Made by a program: the position numbers and the translations under genes. A stretch of DNA of 64,000 nt from Viola odorata (lineage: Eukaryota; Streptophyta; Magnoliopsida; Malpighiales; Violaceae): contig OY829537.1 of NCBI GenBank assembly GCA_963691705.1, forward strand, positions 59,682,304-59,746,303. The letters run 5' to 3'. This document shows positions 9,396 to 20,545 of the stretch, piece by piece. The notes below the pieces were generated by a model, which saw only the letters and a program-made list of their open reading frames with translations, was not told the origin of the DNA and ran no database searches. Position 1 is the stretch's first letter. The number at the start of each line of letters is the position of its first letter.

Positions 9396-12300
9396 GCATT
9401 TTCGGGATTTAACTTCATGCGATACCTTTTCATTACATCAAAGACCTCCTTTAAGTCCCGCAGGTGATCTTGAAAGCTCACACTCTTTACCAATATATCA
9501 TCAACGTATGCTTCCACATTCCTTCCTATTTGCTCTTCGAATATCTTGCTGGCCATACGTTGGAATGTAGCCCCGACGTTCTTTAATCCAAACGGCATCG
9601 CCGTATAACAGTACGTGGCCTTTGGAGTGAGAAACGCAGTCTTTTCTTCATCTTCCAGGGCCATGGGGATCTGGTGGTATCCAGAGTTGGCGTCCAGTGA
9701 ACTTAAATAGGCGTACCCGGCAGTTTGATCAACTAATTGATCTATACGAGGGAGCGGGTAGCAATCCTTAGGGCAGACATCATTTAAATCGGTGAAATCG
9801 ATGCACATGCGCCAGCCCCCATTGGGCTTAGGGACAAGGACAGGGTTCGCTAGCCAGGTGGGATATTGAACTTCGCAGATGAACCCTGCGCCAAGAAGCT
9901 TGGTTACCTCTTTGTCCACAGCCAACGCCTTTTCATTAGAGAACGCGCGCCGCTTTTGCTGTACCGGCCTAGCATCTGGGTCCATATGGAGCCGATGCTC
10001 GGCTATTTTGCATGATATACCTGGCATGTCTGCGGGTTTCCACGTGAAATCTCCTTGGCATTTATTCAGTAGCCGAGCCAGTTGAAGGTTCTCCGCTGGG
10101 CTGAGTTTTTCGCTGATCAGGAAGCTTGCTTCCTCTATACCGATTGCCGAAATGGGTACCATTTTGTCCAGAGGTTGAGCGCGCTTCTCATCGCCTTGTT
10201 CATAGGGGTCCGCCGCTATACACACATACCTATCGCAGCTCCTTTGAGTCATGAGCGAGTAGCATTCCGCCGCGCGCTTTTGATCGCCTTTTATGGATAC
10301 TACCCCATCCCATGAGGGGTATTTCATTTTTAAATACTTTTGAGATATCACCGCTCCAAAACGGTTGAGAAAAGGTCGCCCGAGTACGACATTGTAGGGC
10401 AAATTTAAATCCACGACAAGGAACAACAAGTTCTCTGATCGTTTATAGGTGTCTTCTCGGAAATATATGGGCAAAGTAATTACCCCCGTGACAGGGATGG
10501 GAACCCCATCAACGCCAACTATGGGTCGTTTGCTGGGCCTTAGCTCATTATTAGGGCGTTTCAGGAGGCTGTACGCTTCCAGCGAAAAGAGATTCACCGC
10601 ACTCCCATTATCAATAAGGGTCCTTCTGATTCCATGGCTGGCGATGACGGGCGTAACCACCAATGCATCATTGTGCGGGTAGACAATGCCTTTCTCATCT
10701 TCTTCAGAAAAGGATAATATCATTCGATCCAAGATGCCTATCGCATCTCCTTTCTTTGTCGTGCCATCCCGTGTACGTTTTTCTCCTTTTGCGGCGGTCG
10801 GTTGTTCTGATTCGTCCATATAAGTGGTTCCTCCCGCGATAATGTTAATCATAGGGATGTATTCATCGTCGATCGTAAGAGTTTCCCCATCTTTTCCTCT
10901 GGGAGCATCATCCTTCTGCGGAACGCGAGGAGGAACTGGTCGTTCGTCTGCTGTCCTTTTCATGGGATTATTTCTGGCATCTTCTCTTATCTGGGTGGCA
11001 AATTCTCCTAAATATCCTTCTTCCACCAAACGTTCTATCGCTGATCTTAACTCCCTACACGCTTCTGTGGAATGGCCCTTGGCTTTGTGGAATTTACAAT
11101 AAGCATTCTCCCTTCTCCCTAGAAGCACTCCTGGTTTCGTAGGCGTGGGGTAGCGGATGGGAAGATTTCGCTGTTCCGCTATCGCTAAAATCTCTGCCCT
11201 TGGCACATTAAGGGAAGGAAAATCTAGGTCGTACGTCCGATTTTTATAAGAATCCCCGTGACGTCGAGTGGGGGAACCACCGGTTTTTCCCTTCAAAAAA
11301 TGACCCTTTTGCCTATTGGAGGCTTTGGGGATATGATCCTTCCGCCTGGCGTAATCGTCGATAAAATGATCGTCAGGAAGGGGTTTTGCGGGAGCAGCGG
11401 TAAGTTGAGATGTCTCATGCGGCACGTTATACGTCCTTTCTCTGTTTTCTTCTTCTTCCATTTTTGCATAATTGTGGGCTTTAAGTCTCAACGTATCTAA
11501 AGTCACTGGAGGGTCTACCATGAGCGCGTCTTTCAGTTTTCCATAGCGGCAGTTCCTTTTTAGGGCTTCTATAGAAAAATCAATAGTAACGCTCGGCGTT
11601 AAGGACATTTCCAAATCGAAGCGACTGAGAAATTCCTTTAAAGTTTCTTGAGGCCTTCGTTGTATGTCAAATAACGCGGCGGCAGATTTCCTGATTGGAA
11701 TTGCCGTACTAAATCTGCTCCGAAATTTAGATTCTAATTGTGAGAAATTATTAATGGATCCACCAGGGAGTCCCTCAAACCAGAGACGCGCAACACCCGA
11801 CAACGTCATGACAAATATTTGGCACAACGCCGCATCACTGTTGGTCTGAAACTGAACAAAATTCTTCACTTTATTGATATGCGAGATAGGATCCTTGGTG
11901 CCATCATAAGTATCAGTGGGAAGCTTCACGCGTCGACTGACCCTGTGACGCCTTATACGACGGCTAAATGGGTGGCCTGATGTATCATCAAGAATCTCAC
12001 GTGTCTGACGCGGAGGAGACATTTCAGCTTGACGCCCCCTATTTCGTGGTTCTAGCGTAAGATGTCGCCTAGGAGATCGACTGCGACTCCTAGGCGAACG
12101 ACTTCGATATCTTCGACTACTAGATCTTTCACTGTACTCGAGAGACAAACTCCTGTTGGCTCCTTCCCTCCGTCCGTCCCACCGGTTCCTAACCCCCTCA
12201 AGTTGCCTATCTCCTTGTGGGAGGAGACCTTGCGGCATCTGTGGTACGTAAGCTTCTACTCTTCCTTGAGTGAACGACACAACACTAACCGAGGGATCTC

Positions 12301-12643
12301 CCGCGGACAAAGGCATCTGGAGGTTTTCCGGAAACAACGGTGATAAAGGTCGATCAGCGACAATAGATGGTGTGAACATGACGCGGGGAGGGAGACTAGA
12401 TCCAGAAGCTCCAGGCGTGATTCTTGCGGCCATTTCAGTCAAATATTCCAACCGAGAACGAAGGGTCGCTATTTCCATTGCAAAAGGATGTTCATGGCCG
12501 CGCACAGATCCCCCCAAAAGAGGAGTGGAGAAGTCAGGTCCCGCTATCTGAGATGACGAAATGCCCATTTGCGAAGAGACAAGTCCTCCAGCGATTCCAA
12601 CCGAGTGGTCCAGAGATCCAGAGGTAATTGGTTGCGACGTCAT
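9299..12643 (-). pseudogene. gag-pol: T1 Gag-protease-reverse transcriptase polyprotein, frame broken at RT end
   Basis: A 1,114-residue open frame starting 180 bp inside the LTR. Residues 170-195 are an Arg-Ser dipeptide-rich stretch. Residues about 250-345 are the gag core (WFEGLPGGS, FRSRF, LKEFLSRFDLE). A knuckle-like C-x2-H-x4-H-x4-C lies at about 516-529. Protease has LIDNGSAVN at 676-684 and LGRPFLN near 754. RT covers about 890 onward with WRMCIDFTDLN, MPFGLKN and the catalytic YVDD at 1046-1049. A single-base loss near 9,400 shifts the frame about 30 residues after YVDD. The last 35 residues are therefore out of frame, and the RT tail continues in the frame starting at 9,395. It encoded particle structural protein and the copying enzyme and would act in cytoplasmic virus-like particles. 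Confidence 0.93.
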
Positions 12644-12804
12644 GGAGAGATCAGCCGTAGCAAAGGGGAATAACTATCTGCGGATTGAGAAAGGGATATT
12701 AGAGGATGATGATCGGATCGGCTCCGATCCTGTGGTCATGACCGTTCCAATCTTCCGACTAAACGGAGCTTGGCTATTAAGGACTCTCACTTAATATACC
12801 AAGA

Positions 12805-12822
12805 CTCTCAATGAGAGCACCA
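12805..12822 (-). promoter_or_regulatory. T1 primer binding site
   Basis: The plus strand reads CTCTCAATGAGAGCACCA, an 18-base stretch ending in CCA like a mature tRNA 3' end, two bases inside the LTR end. On the element's own strand it begins TGGTGCTCTC. I cannot name the tRNA isoacceptor with confidence. The first 13 bases form a perfect inverted repeat around a central A. Confidence 0.65.
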
Positions 12823-12824
12823 TT

Positions 12825-13346
12825 TGATAAGATTCAATGTTGATTTGATAAGACTTAGTGTCGTGTCTGATCGAAACGGCGGCGATCGGTGTCGGGGTAC
12901 CTGCAAAGCACCGGAGGGGGAGCTGCGGCGTAGACACTCCGATGCTTAAGTCAGTTCAGGGGTATGAATTAACCAGAGGTTCTGCTAGATGATCTCGATC
13001 TTACCTTTTGTTTGAAAAGTAGGGGTAATTATAGGCCTTGGTGGCGATACCTGGCGATAACAGTCCAGGCGATGTTTGATGATGACGTAACGAGCGATAC
13101 TAGTAGGTGACGTCATGAGCGATAACTGACGGGGGTGCCGGAAGCGATAACCTCGGGGATCCCTAGGATGGGATGGTGTCGTGTGTATAGAGACGCGTGA
13201 GTCCCCCCCTCTGCTGATGTAGACCATCCTAGGAATCCTTTGCTGATCTCCGGGCGATATGAAGAGATATTACGGGACTTATGGGAATCCATCTAGCAGG
13301 AGCCGCAAGTGTAGTAACACCGTAAGGGTTGTCTTGATTGTTATCA
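12825..13346 (-). repeat. T1 5' LTR (522 bp)
   Basis: On the minus strand it starts TGATAAC at 13,346 and ends CTTATCA at 12,825, so the ends form an inverted repeat with TG...CA termini. Both ends were fixed by comparison with the T2 and T3 LTRs: homology stops abruptly at 13,346, where a different repeat begins. The segment around 12,902-12,945 (TGCAAAGC and the GACACTCCGATGCTTAAG block) is shared by all three LTRs. A primer binding site follows two bases inside the end. Confidence 0.85.
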
Positions 13347-14425
13347 GTTGAAAGGATTTTTGGAGGAAGTCACACAAGGTCGTACCAGTTTGCACCCTTA
13401 AAGTACCAATCAAGTCCAGAATGCAGTACAATAAGAGCTAATCCAGCAGTTGAGCATCAGATTGACCAAGATGCTAGTACTTCTCCTGCACCAGAGCCCA
13501 CACAACACAACACGATATATGTGCTGGCTGCCCTTGACCAGAACAACCAACTCCTCACAACCATGCAACAAACACTCCATGACAAGCAATAGACCATTCT
13601 GGAACTCGAACAAGACTACAAAGCCACTCACACCATCGTGACAAAATTCATCAACGGTCTCTGTAGCATGGAATCAGCTATAGACGGTCTCCATGGTAGC
13701 TTGATTCATGGGTAGATTACTCCTTTGACTTAGAGGCAAACCCCACCTAACAACCCCCAGGTCGTCTTTTCTTTCTTTTCTTTTTTATTTTTTTGTTTTT
13801 TATTATTTCTGTTTGGAGTCTGTGTTTTTCACCCTTTTCTCACATTGAAGACAATGTGTCCAATAAGTGTGGGGGAGGGGTAATTTGTGTGATTAAATTG
13901 TCTCAGCATGCAGTCTTTGCGTGAGTTAGATTACATTTTGGGCAATTCTTAAGCCATTTTAAATTTTTTCTGCATAATTTTCTTCTGATTTTTGTGTGTT
14001 TCTAGATTGCATGTTTTGTTTGTTTTTAAGAATTAGAATTCATCATACCCTTGAACATATTATCCCTTCACATAGAAATAAAGAACCCTTTGTTTTGTGG
14101 CTCCATACCATACTATTAAGGTAAATAATTGGGTTAACATTTCCAATGCTTATAAGAGTACGATTCCTAGTACTATTTAAACATCGCTTTTGTACATAGA
14201 TCCATGATTCGAGTACCTAATGCCAGGATTCTCAAGAGAACCATGCATAACTGTTTTGTCTTACCTTGTGCATCATTATACATAGAACTGCCATGCAAGA
14301 AATTCAAAGATGAGCCATTTAATAAGAATAAATGCTTTAGTATTTCTACCTCACTAAGCAGAAATATCTAGAGAACTAAAGATTTTACCTCAACATATTA
14401 AAGAAAGCATTCTGTCCTGGTGTTC
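13347..14425 (+). mobile_element. Athila-type element, 3' internal remnant (plus strand)
   Basis: It is cut on the left by the T1 LTR. Bases about 13,440-13,710 read as a decayed coiled-coil C-terminus with internal stops (for example at 13,590). At 13,840-13,880 there is the motif ACAATGTG...AAGTGTGGGGGAGGGG, typical of the 3' region of Athila elements. A1 has the same kind of motif at 49,690-49,740, about 1.6 kb before its LTR. The rest (13,881-14,425) is noncoding 3' region. No complete gene remains. Confidence 0.65.
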
Positions 14426-14429
14426 TCGC

Positions 14430-15760
14430 CTCATCAGGTAGGAACATCCAAGAAACTACTCATGAAATGTCAAGAAATACTGGTAAATTGCTAAGCTAAA
14501 AAACAATAATGAAATTTGGGAGAAGTTCATGTGAAGAAGGGAAACATAGGAAGACCCAATAGTTTTGTCATGATTCAATTGCGAAGAGCAGAAGGTCATC
14601 GCGCCCTCGACGCGAACCAGACCATTGAGCAGACTTGTGCCCTTGATACCTGCATCGGATCAAAGACTAAAAGCCAAAGGAAAGCATCTTCGAAGATCCG
14701 CACGAGATTCCATGCGCTTCCAAGAGATGCATGACACTCCAGAAGATCCCAGAATATTCCCTGCAGAGGAAGCGTCCTTCCTATGTGTTGTCACCCACTC
14801 ATGCGCTGACACCTTCTCTCCTTGAGCTGTATTTTGTCCCTTAGCTACTTTTTAGGCTATTTAAGCTTAGCTTTAGGGTTTTTTGTAAGGACAACTATCC
14901 TAAGACATTCTGTCTCTTTACCTAATTTTTAGGGATTCTCTCTTCCTCTTTTTGAGCACCATCGTCAGCTTGTAAAAGGGAAAGCTTGATTTCCTCCATC
15001 AGTTTTTATTCGAATATACTTCTCCTTTATTTTCTTTTCAATATAGTTTATGTTATTCTCTTTCTCTATCTACTGTTTATATTTTATTATGAGTAGCTAA
15101 ATACATTTCTCTTAGTAAAGGGTGTTTCAAGGGTTGTAAGGTTCGGTTGAGAGGCCTAATACATGCTTAATATATTCTCTTGTCACATTCGGTTGTTTAT
15201 CATTTTATTTCCATGCTTACTTAGAAATATTAAGGGCTTGATCAACTGTTGATATTTCTGTTTGAGTGTTGTTATCCTAGCAGCGATAACGTCATTGTGA
15301 GGTTGTTAGGAGTAGTAGACACCTAGTGGCGACATCGCGAGAGGTCTTTCGTCTAGGGGTAAATGATTGTTTAGGTGATGTGATGCGAGCTTGACAATCT
15401 GTCTCGCCTCAGCTTCATGGGCATTTTGAGTAGTGCCTCCCTGCATTCGTGCCTGGGAGGACGGCGAAACGTCAAGGCCACCTTATTAACAGTGAAAATG
15501 GGGGGTGGCTCTTAACTAAGAAGGTGAGTAGGGGATTTTTAGTGAGAACTTGGTTCCCACAGTAGATCTGTGCATGAGTTTGGAATATATTTATGCCAAT
15601 GACTAATTGACCTGAAACCCAACGTGAGAACACAATAGGAACGCTCGAGGGAATAAGGAAAATGCCTTGTGTTCTTAAGACGTGATCGGTGGACCCCGCA
15701 AGCAAAGCCACTTGGCCATATTGACCAAAACCGCGGCGCCTGCACATCTATCCTTTATCT
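14430..15760 (+). repeat. Athila-type LTR remnant (plus strand)
   Basis: It is recognised by blocks shared with A1 LTRs and LTR-S: the GCGCCCTCGACGCGAACCAG area near 14,600; a TATA-like CTATTTAAG near 14,858; GAGAGGCCTAATACATGCTT near 15,150; TAGTAGACACCTAGTGG near 15,315; and CTTCATGGGCATTTTGAGTA near 15,411. Ends are approximate. The stretch at about 15,360-15,400 matches LTR-S across the A1 insertion point and serves as an unoccupied-site reference. Confidence 0.65.
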
Positions 15761-17662
15761 CTAATTTTATTTAAGTTATTTTAGGGTTTCGGAACCTTTA
15801 TGGAAGTTTAGCTTGTTGCTTTTTTGTTTTAATTCTATTTTTAGAAACTAGACTAGTTTCCATTTTGGAATTAGGGTTTAGAGCATCCTTAAAAAGGAGT
15901 CGCGCACTTTATATTTTGGTTAGACTATTTTTGATAAGTGAAAATAGATTGTTTGGATTTTCATCCACTCGTTCTTGATGAACCTTGCATCTAATTGAGT
16001 TTCGTGCATTCAATTAGCTTGTCAAGTAAAACTTGAAAGCACCTTTCATTGAGTCATCCGTTCTTTGGAGTGCCAAGGATATCTTACCTTGGAGATTTAA
16101 AGGTTTGACACAAGAACGTCAAGGGATTCTGTGTGGAGTACCGAGGACACCTTACCTTAGAGATTCACACGTCTTCTTCGAGTTATTTTCCGCATTGAAA
16201 CCCACGTCGCTGGACAACGATCTAAGAAGAGCATTCTAGCCTACAAGGAACGCATCAGCTGATATGATCCTAGACCCATGGCTAGCCCCATCGCACACAC
16301 AGCGCACACACGCCTTGCGGTCAAGGCCAATCGAATGAATACCTCAAGCTAAGGATGTTGTGAGGAAGATAGTGAGGTTAATACAACCTCTAGACACAGA
16401 GGTAAGGTAGGGGACACTGCTGGGTCAAGCTTCTAGGTGAAGGATGACATGGGAGGTGGCTTGGAGGCTCTTAGCGCAAAATTTAGCATCCACTAGAGTC
16501 AAGTCATGTAAGAAAGACTTCAATCGAGGATCCAAAGTAAATTCAAGGCCAATTGGTGTCTTAGGAAGATCTTGGGAAAGTTTGAAGACATTTGGACGAG
16601 CCAAACTCAAGAAGGCTCGAGATGAAATTCTCGCACGTATGAGTTCTAGGCGTAGACGAGTCAGACCTATAGAAGTCAGAATTGTGCGATCATCCTTGTT
16701 TTTGAAACTTCAAGATGTTATAAAGCTTGTGACAAAGTTTCAGTTCAAACTCACGCATCGTTTTCATTTTATGCCAAGAGACATTTTTTGTTGACAGCAG
16801 TCCTACACAGACTAGGACTCTCTGATGCGATAGGAGTTTCTGTCCGAGCCAGTTCGGACCTATCCATCCAAGATAAGGAGGATATCACCTTGTAAATAAT
16901 TTTTTGATGTTAGCTTTCATTAGGAACAGGTTTCAGACCATTTGGACGAGCGGATTTAAAGTTATGCTAATCGACATTTTCTTGCGCAGAGTGAATGCAC
17001 AACAGTCCGGGAGTGGCAGATTGCATCGAGCCTTGATGTGATCACACCCAAAACAGAAGCAAGGACAGATCTTTCTAATGGCTTCAGGTGATCACGTCAA
17101 CTCTTGGCGTGATCACGCCAACTGGTACCAGTTTTGCACCAAGAAGGAAATTTTTAAGTTTCCAATTTTTAATTGGTTATTAATTAAATTAGTTTGAATT
17201 TATTTATAATTAGTTTAATTAATTAATTAGAAGTTAAATTAGAAGAAGGACTTCTAATGTAAGGATTTAGGGTTTCCTATTTAAAGGAGCCACCCTTTTC
17301 ATTGTAAAAAAACGTTATCTTTTCAATGAAAAATTCATAGAGTTTTTTCTCCAATTGTTCTTCATGAACCTTGTCCCTCATTGAGTTCGAACACTCGATT
17401 AGGATAGTAAGTAAAACTCGAAAGTTCATCCCATTGAGTCGCCGCCCGAGGTTGATATTCACAGGTTGAATATAGGTCAAGGGATAGAGTCAAGAACCTC
17501 ACTTGAAATTGATTAGGTTGGTTGACACAGGTTGTCTTCAGGTCTAAGCTCGTACTTGTTGAGTTTATCTTCCGCATCCGAAATCCAAGCCTAGAACTAG
17601 ATCGGTAAATTACTCATTACTCATCCTACACATCAACGATCGTATCAGTTTTTCATGCGGGG
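15761..17662 (+). repeat. Two related LTR-like fragments of another retrotransposon
   Basis: About 15,840-16,255 and 17,220-17,655 are diverged copies of the same sequence: TTAGGGTTT..., TTCTTGATGAACCTTG or TTCTTCATGAACCTTG, ATTGAGTTTCGTGCATTC or ATTGAGTTCGAACACTCG, AAGTAAAACTTGAAAG or AAGTAAAACTCGAAAG, then TTCCGCAT and an ATCAG end. Copy 2 has a TATA-like CCTATTTAAAGG at 17,275. About 16,430-17,200 is probably the U3 part of copy 2 (repeated GACGAGC... words). No coding frame or primer site could be assigned, so the family is not named. Confidence 0.5.
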
Positions 17663-18197
17663 TGATAAGATTAGGACTTCTGGGAAAGCGGGGTAGAGAT
17701 TATGGTGGTCTGGAGTCACTGTGGAGGCAGTTCGCCGTACTTGCAAAGCGCCGGAGGGGGGGCCCGGCGTAGACACTCCGATGCTTAAGTTAGTATGGCT
17801 GTGAAATTTTGCAGAGATTTGGGTAGTAATCTTAGTCTTACCTTTGATCTAGAAATGAGTAGTATTTATAGGCAAAAGAAAGGATGTTACCCCCAGGGGT
17901 GAGCGTTATCGGGAGAAGATAACGCCTAAGATGACGTCAGCAGGTGTCAGCTGGATAGGATATCGCTAATGAGGTATCGCTAGTGAGATGTTATCGAGGT
18001 TGTCCGGGATAGGAAGATGCCGCGTACAGAAACGTATGCCGCATGGGTCCCCCCTCGCTGATGTCGACCATCCCAGGATTTCTCTGCTAACGCGGGCGAT
18101 AGCCGGGTGGCTGCCGCTGGCCAAGGTCTGCAGTTATCCGACCTTCACTCGGGATGGAAAGACAAATGTACCCCTAGTACTTCATCAATTGTTATCA
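17663..18197 (-). repeat. T2 3' LTR (535 bp)
   Basis: On the minus strand it starts TGATAAC at 18,197 and ends CTTATCA at 17,663. Position-by-position alignment with the last 80 bp of the T3 LTR (for example ACTCC.GACCA and ATCTTA) fixes the end. A TATA box reading TATAAATA on the minus strand lies at 17,863-17,870. The sequence just upstream of the LTR (18,198-18,242) is shared with T3 and is not purine-rich. Confidence 0.85.
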
Positions 18198-18992
18198 TAA
18201 GCCCAACTGAAAACGAGCCCGAGTGTTTACCAAGGGCTTCATTTCTCAGCTTCTAGAGGAGTGTTACTCCTTTTGCGCCGTGGCAGATTCGTGAGGGTCT
18301 TCGAGTTTGTATGACTCTATTGTTATTCCAACCATGCCTATTCATTCCCGGTGTTAGCCAAAACTCGGCATCTTTGAACCAGATACCCGATAGCGAAGCG
18401 GGTAACGTGAACCAATCGCTTGTGATAACTATTGGTCACAGAGAGGACGTCGACCAAGTTGACAGTGACGAGGTTGCAACGATATCGCTGGTCATAAACC
18501 AGGACTGATAACACCGGCGATATACCCAAGCTAATAACGCGGATGTTTCTCACGACATGCTTTATATGATCAATATCGGCAAAGTAGGGCGTTAAGGCGT
18601 TACCTCCTTGTAGCTCCGAATATCGTTCTAAAGGCGATACTTCATTGTTTTTCATATCGGGGTGTCGTTGATGTCGCTTTTCCTATCCAGGCTCGTTGGA
18701 TCCAGCCTTGCTGTAAGCCACCTGCAACACTGACATGGTCTTACGCCATAAACTACCTACCATTTGCGCGGTTTTACGCCGCAGCTACCCGCAATATTGA
18801 CGCGGTTTTACACTGCAGGTCACCTAAAAATTGTGCGGTCTTACGTTCTTCTGGATTTTAGTCTGTACTCTACTTGAGTATCTCGGGTGTCAACCAAGGG
18901 TTCCAGGTTAGCCTTTCCCCCTGGCTGCTTCGGGGTAACGGGACGGCCCAATTTTCGAGGGGCATACCCTAGTGAGTAGTTACTACTCCGGA
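18198..18992. other. T2 3' internal spacer with minisatellite
   Basis: This is noncoding sequence between the 3' LTR and gene D. About 18,735-18,850 is a tandem repeat of a unit near 34 bp (GGTTTTACGCCGC..., GGTTTTACACTGC..., GGTCTTACG...), about three copies. T3 has the homologous array at 41,030-41,170. No gene was seen elsewhere in the stretch. Confidence 0.6.
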
Positions 18993-19000
18993 TCTATAAA
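18993..19000 (+). promoter_or_regulatory. T2 gene D TATA box
   Basis: TCTATAAA at 18,993-19,000, 63 bp before the gene D start. T3 gene D has CTATAAAT at the matching place (40,813-40,806, minus strand). Confidence 0.5.
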
Positions 19001-19062
19001 TGTGATCTCTTTTTTGGTGCAAATTCTTCACATTCTCTCTGCTTCTCCTTTATCATTTCTTC

Positions 19063-19203
19063 ATGGATGATCTTAATAGAAACTTTCTGATTTCCAAGGC
19101 CCTAACCCTCAAAAATCTCACTGAGGGTGACGTCAGCTTCCTGGAGAACATGCTGACGAAGACTTGTGAAGATATGTATGCGGATGTATGTTTAGGCCAT
19201 TAG
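19063..19203 (+). pseudogene. T2 antisense gene D, internally deleted
   Basis: 46 codons starting MDDLNRNFLISKALTLKNL. The first 35 or so residues match T3 gene D (MDHLTKNFLLSKGHTLKNL, GDV.FLENML.KT.ED). It then jumps to sequence corresponding to the 3' flank of T3 gene D (GGCCATTAGGCC), so most of the C-terminal half has been deleted. Function is unknown. Confidence 0.6.
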
Positions 19204-19656
19204 GCCGTAATAAAAACTTCTTTCCGTTATTGGGCTTGCGACTTCTTTCCTTTTTTGGGCCGTTAGTCCTCGCTTTGGTTGAGGGTTGTGCCAACCCAAC
19301 TGAAAATGAGTTTGCTATTGGTCAGACTTCTGCAGCATTTATACTTCTTTATCTGCCAGGTGGCGACGGTTATTCTGGCGAACCGTTTTGCACTAATCAT
19401 TCGCCGCTTTTCTAGTATTAACTGATTGGGCAGTTTTTTGGTGTTTCTTGATTATCGAGAAATCCCAACAGGCTTGATCAAAGGATTTGATTCTGCCATT
19501 ATGGTTGATATTCTCGAGATGCATTAAATTATCCTCCTCTCACTTGTGAAAAATTTTAAGAGTCTTACCACTTTAACTATTTATGGGGAGTTCTTCTTCT
19601 TTTCCCTATTCACCTTCTTCTTTGTACTTTCCTGTTGTTGTTGATTTTCATTTCTC
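19204..19656 (+). other. T2 spacer between genes D and C
   Basis: Noncoding, with a TATA-like CTATTTATGG at 19,577-19,586, about 70 bp before the gene C start. No CACGTG was seen here, unlike in front of genes A and B. Confidence 0.4.
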
Positions 19657-20062
19657 ATGGCTGACTCATATGATCAGGTCTCCGATGAGCGAGAATCTCG
19701 TCCGACCCCTCTGACTACACCGGATTCTTCTTTTGAAGAGGCGATTGCCTTACCGCGAAGGTCGGAAGAGGTCGAAGAAGAGAGCAAATTCTAAGACCAC
19801 TGGTTGGTTTTCTTCTTTTTCAACCCCTCCAGCTTGTAAGGGCAAAGAATTGTCTCCTCCTGCTGACTGGTTTGAAGAGGAGATTCCTCCAGGTGATACC
19901 GTCGTAAAGGTGGCATCTTCCGCAGTGAAAGGGGAGTCCAAACTGTTAACGCCGAGTCTGGAGCGAAAGAGTGACAAATCTCCTCCTCTTGCTGATGAGG
20001 AGCTTCTGTCCTCAGATGAGGAATACTACTACTGGTCCTCTTACTGGCCTGACGATGATTGA
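19657..20062 (+). pseudogene. T2 antisense gene C, frameshifted
   Basis: Start MADSYDQ matches T3 gene C (MADSYFLD). The first frame ends at about 19,794. The frame that matches the rest of the family (basic KRRLPYREGRKRSKKRANSK, then Pro/Ser-rich and acidic parts ending SSDEEYYYWSSYWPDDD) is open to 20,062. A frameshift near 19,735-19,760 is therefore implied. The protein is about 130 residues with a basic middle and an acidic aromatic tail. Function is unknown. Bases 20,063-20,290 are spacer. Confidence 0.6.
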
Positions 20063-20290
20063 TTCTGTCCCTGGAAATCCTTTGTAGATGTCGTATGGCT
20101 ATTATTAAATGAAATGATGCTTTTGCTTTTTTAGTCTTGTATACTCAAGCGTTAACCCCTCTTTTGAAAGATGGCTATCATTGAGAGACTAACTGTTGCT
20201 TCGATGTAACCACTTGCAACTGATTGTTAGTAACTACCCCCTCCAGAAGATATAAATGCTTAGACATAAATATCCTTCTGAAATTTTTCA

Positions 20291-20362
20291 CACGTGTCAC
20301 TTTTGCTTTGGGGCGTGTCCGATTTTTATAGGTTGTTCAATTTTTGAACTCAACCTTTAAAA
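20291..20362 (+). promoter_or_regulatory. T2 gene A promoter: CACGTG box and weak TATA
   Basis: CACGTG at 20,291-20,296 (within ACACGTGTCAC) and CCTTTAAAAGG at about 20,353-20,363. The gene A start is at 20,546. This is the same order as in T1 and T3. Confidence 0.5.
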
Positions 20363-20545
20363 GGGAGCAACTGCTTTCTTTTAATACTCTTTTCTTGCAC
20401 TTTGAAATCTTCTCCTTCTCTCTCTAAGTTTTTGCTTCAAAGGAAGTTACGACCACCGTTCACCGGCGCCGACGGTTTTGTTCACCGCCTTCTGTTCAAG
20501 GTACTTTACTTCTTCTTCATCAGATTTTCTTCTTGCTGATTCATT

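Larger units (their letters stand above)
1..13346 (-). mobile_element. T1: Tat-like Ty3/gypsy LTR retrotransposon, 3' end outside window
   Basis: Order along the minus strand: 5' LTR (13,346-12,825), primer binding site, gag-pol (12,643-6,870), minisatellite (6,340-6,760), then genes B, A and C coded on the plus strand. The 3' LTR would lie left of base 1. The pol order PR-RT-RNase H-second RNase H-integrase and the antisense genes between pol and the 3' LTR point to the Tat lineage of plant gypsy elements. T1 is closer to T3 than to T2: gene A exon 1 is about 80% identical to T3 at protein level by eye and about 50% to T2. The right end abuts an Athila-type remnant. The target-site duplication cannot be checked because the left end is missing. 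Confidence 0.9.

Noticed and set aside
7868..12627. Plus-strand open frames opposite T1 gag-pol
   Set aside because: They are short shadows of the antisense coding strand, without homologues in T2 or T3 and without promoter or intron features.
12902..13346. Shorter T1 LTR ending at TGCA (12,902)
   Set aside because: Alignment with T2 and T3 continues about 80 bp further to CTTATCA, where the primer binding site follows. The apparent internal sequence on both sides of the T2 and T3 LTRs is thereby explained.
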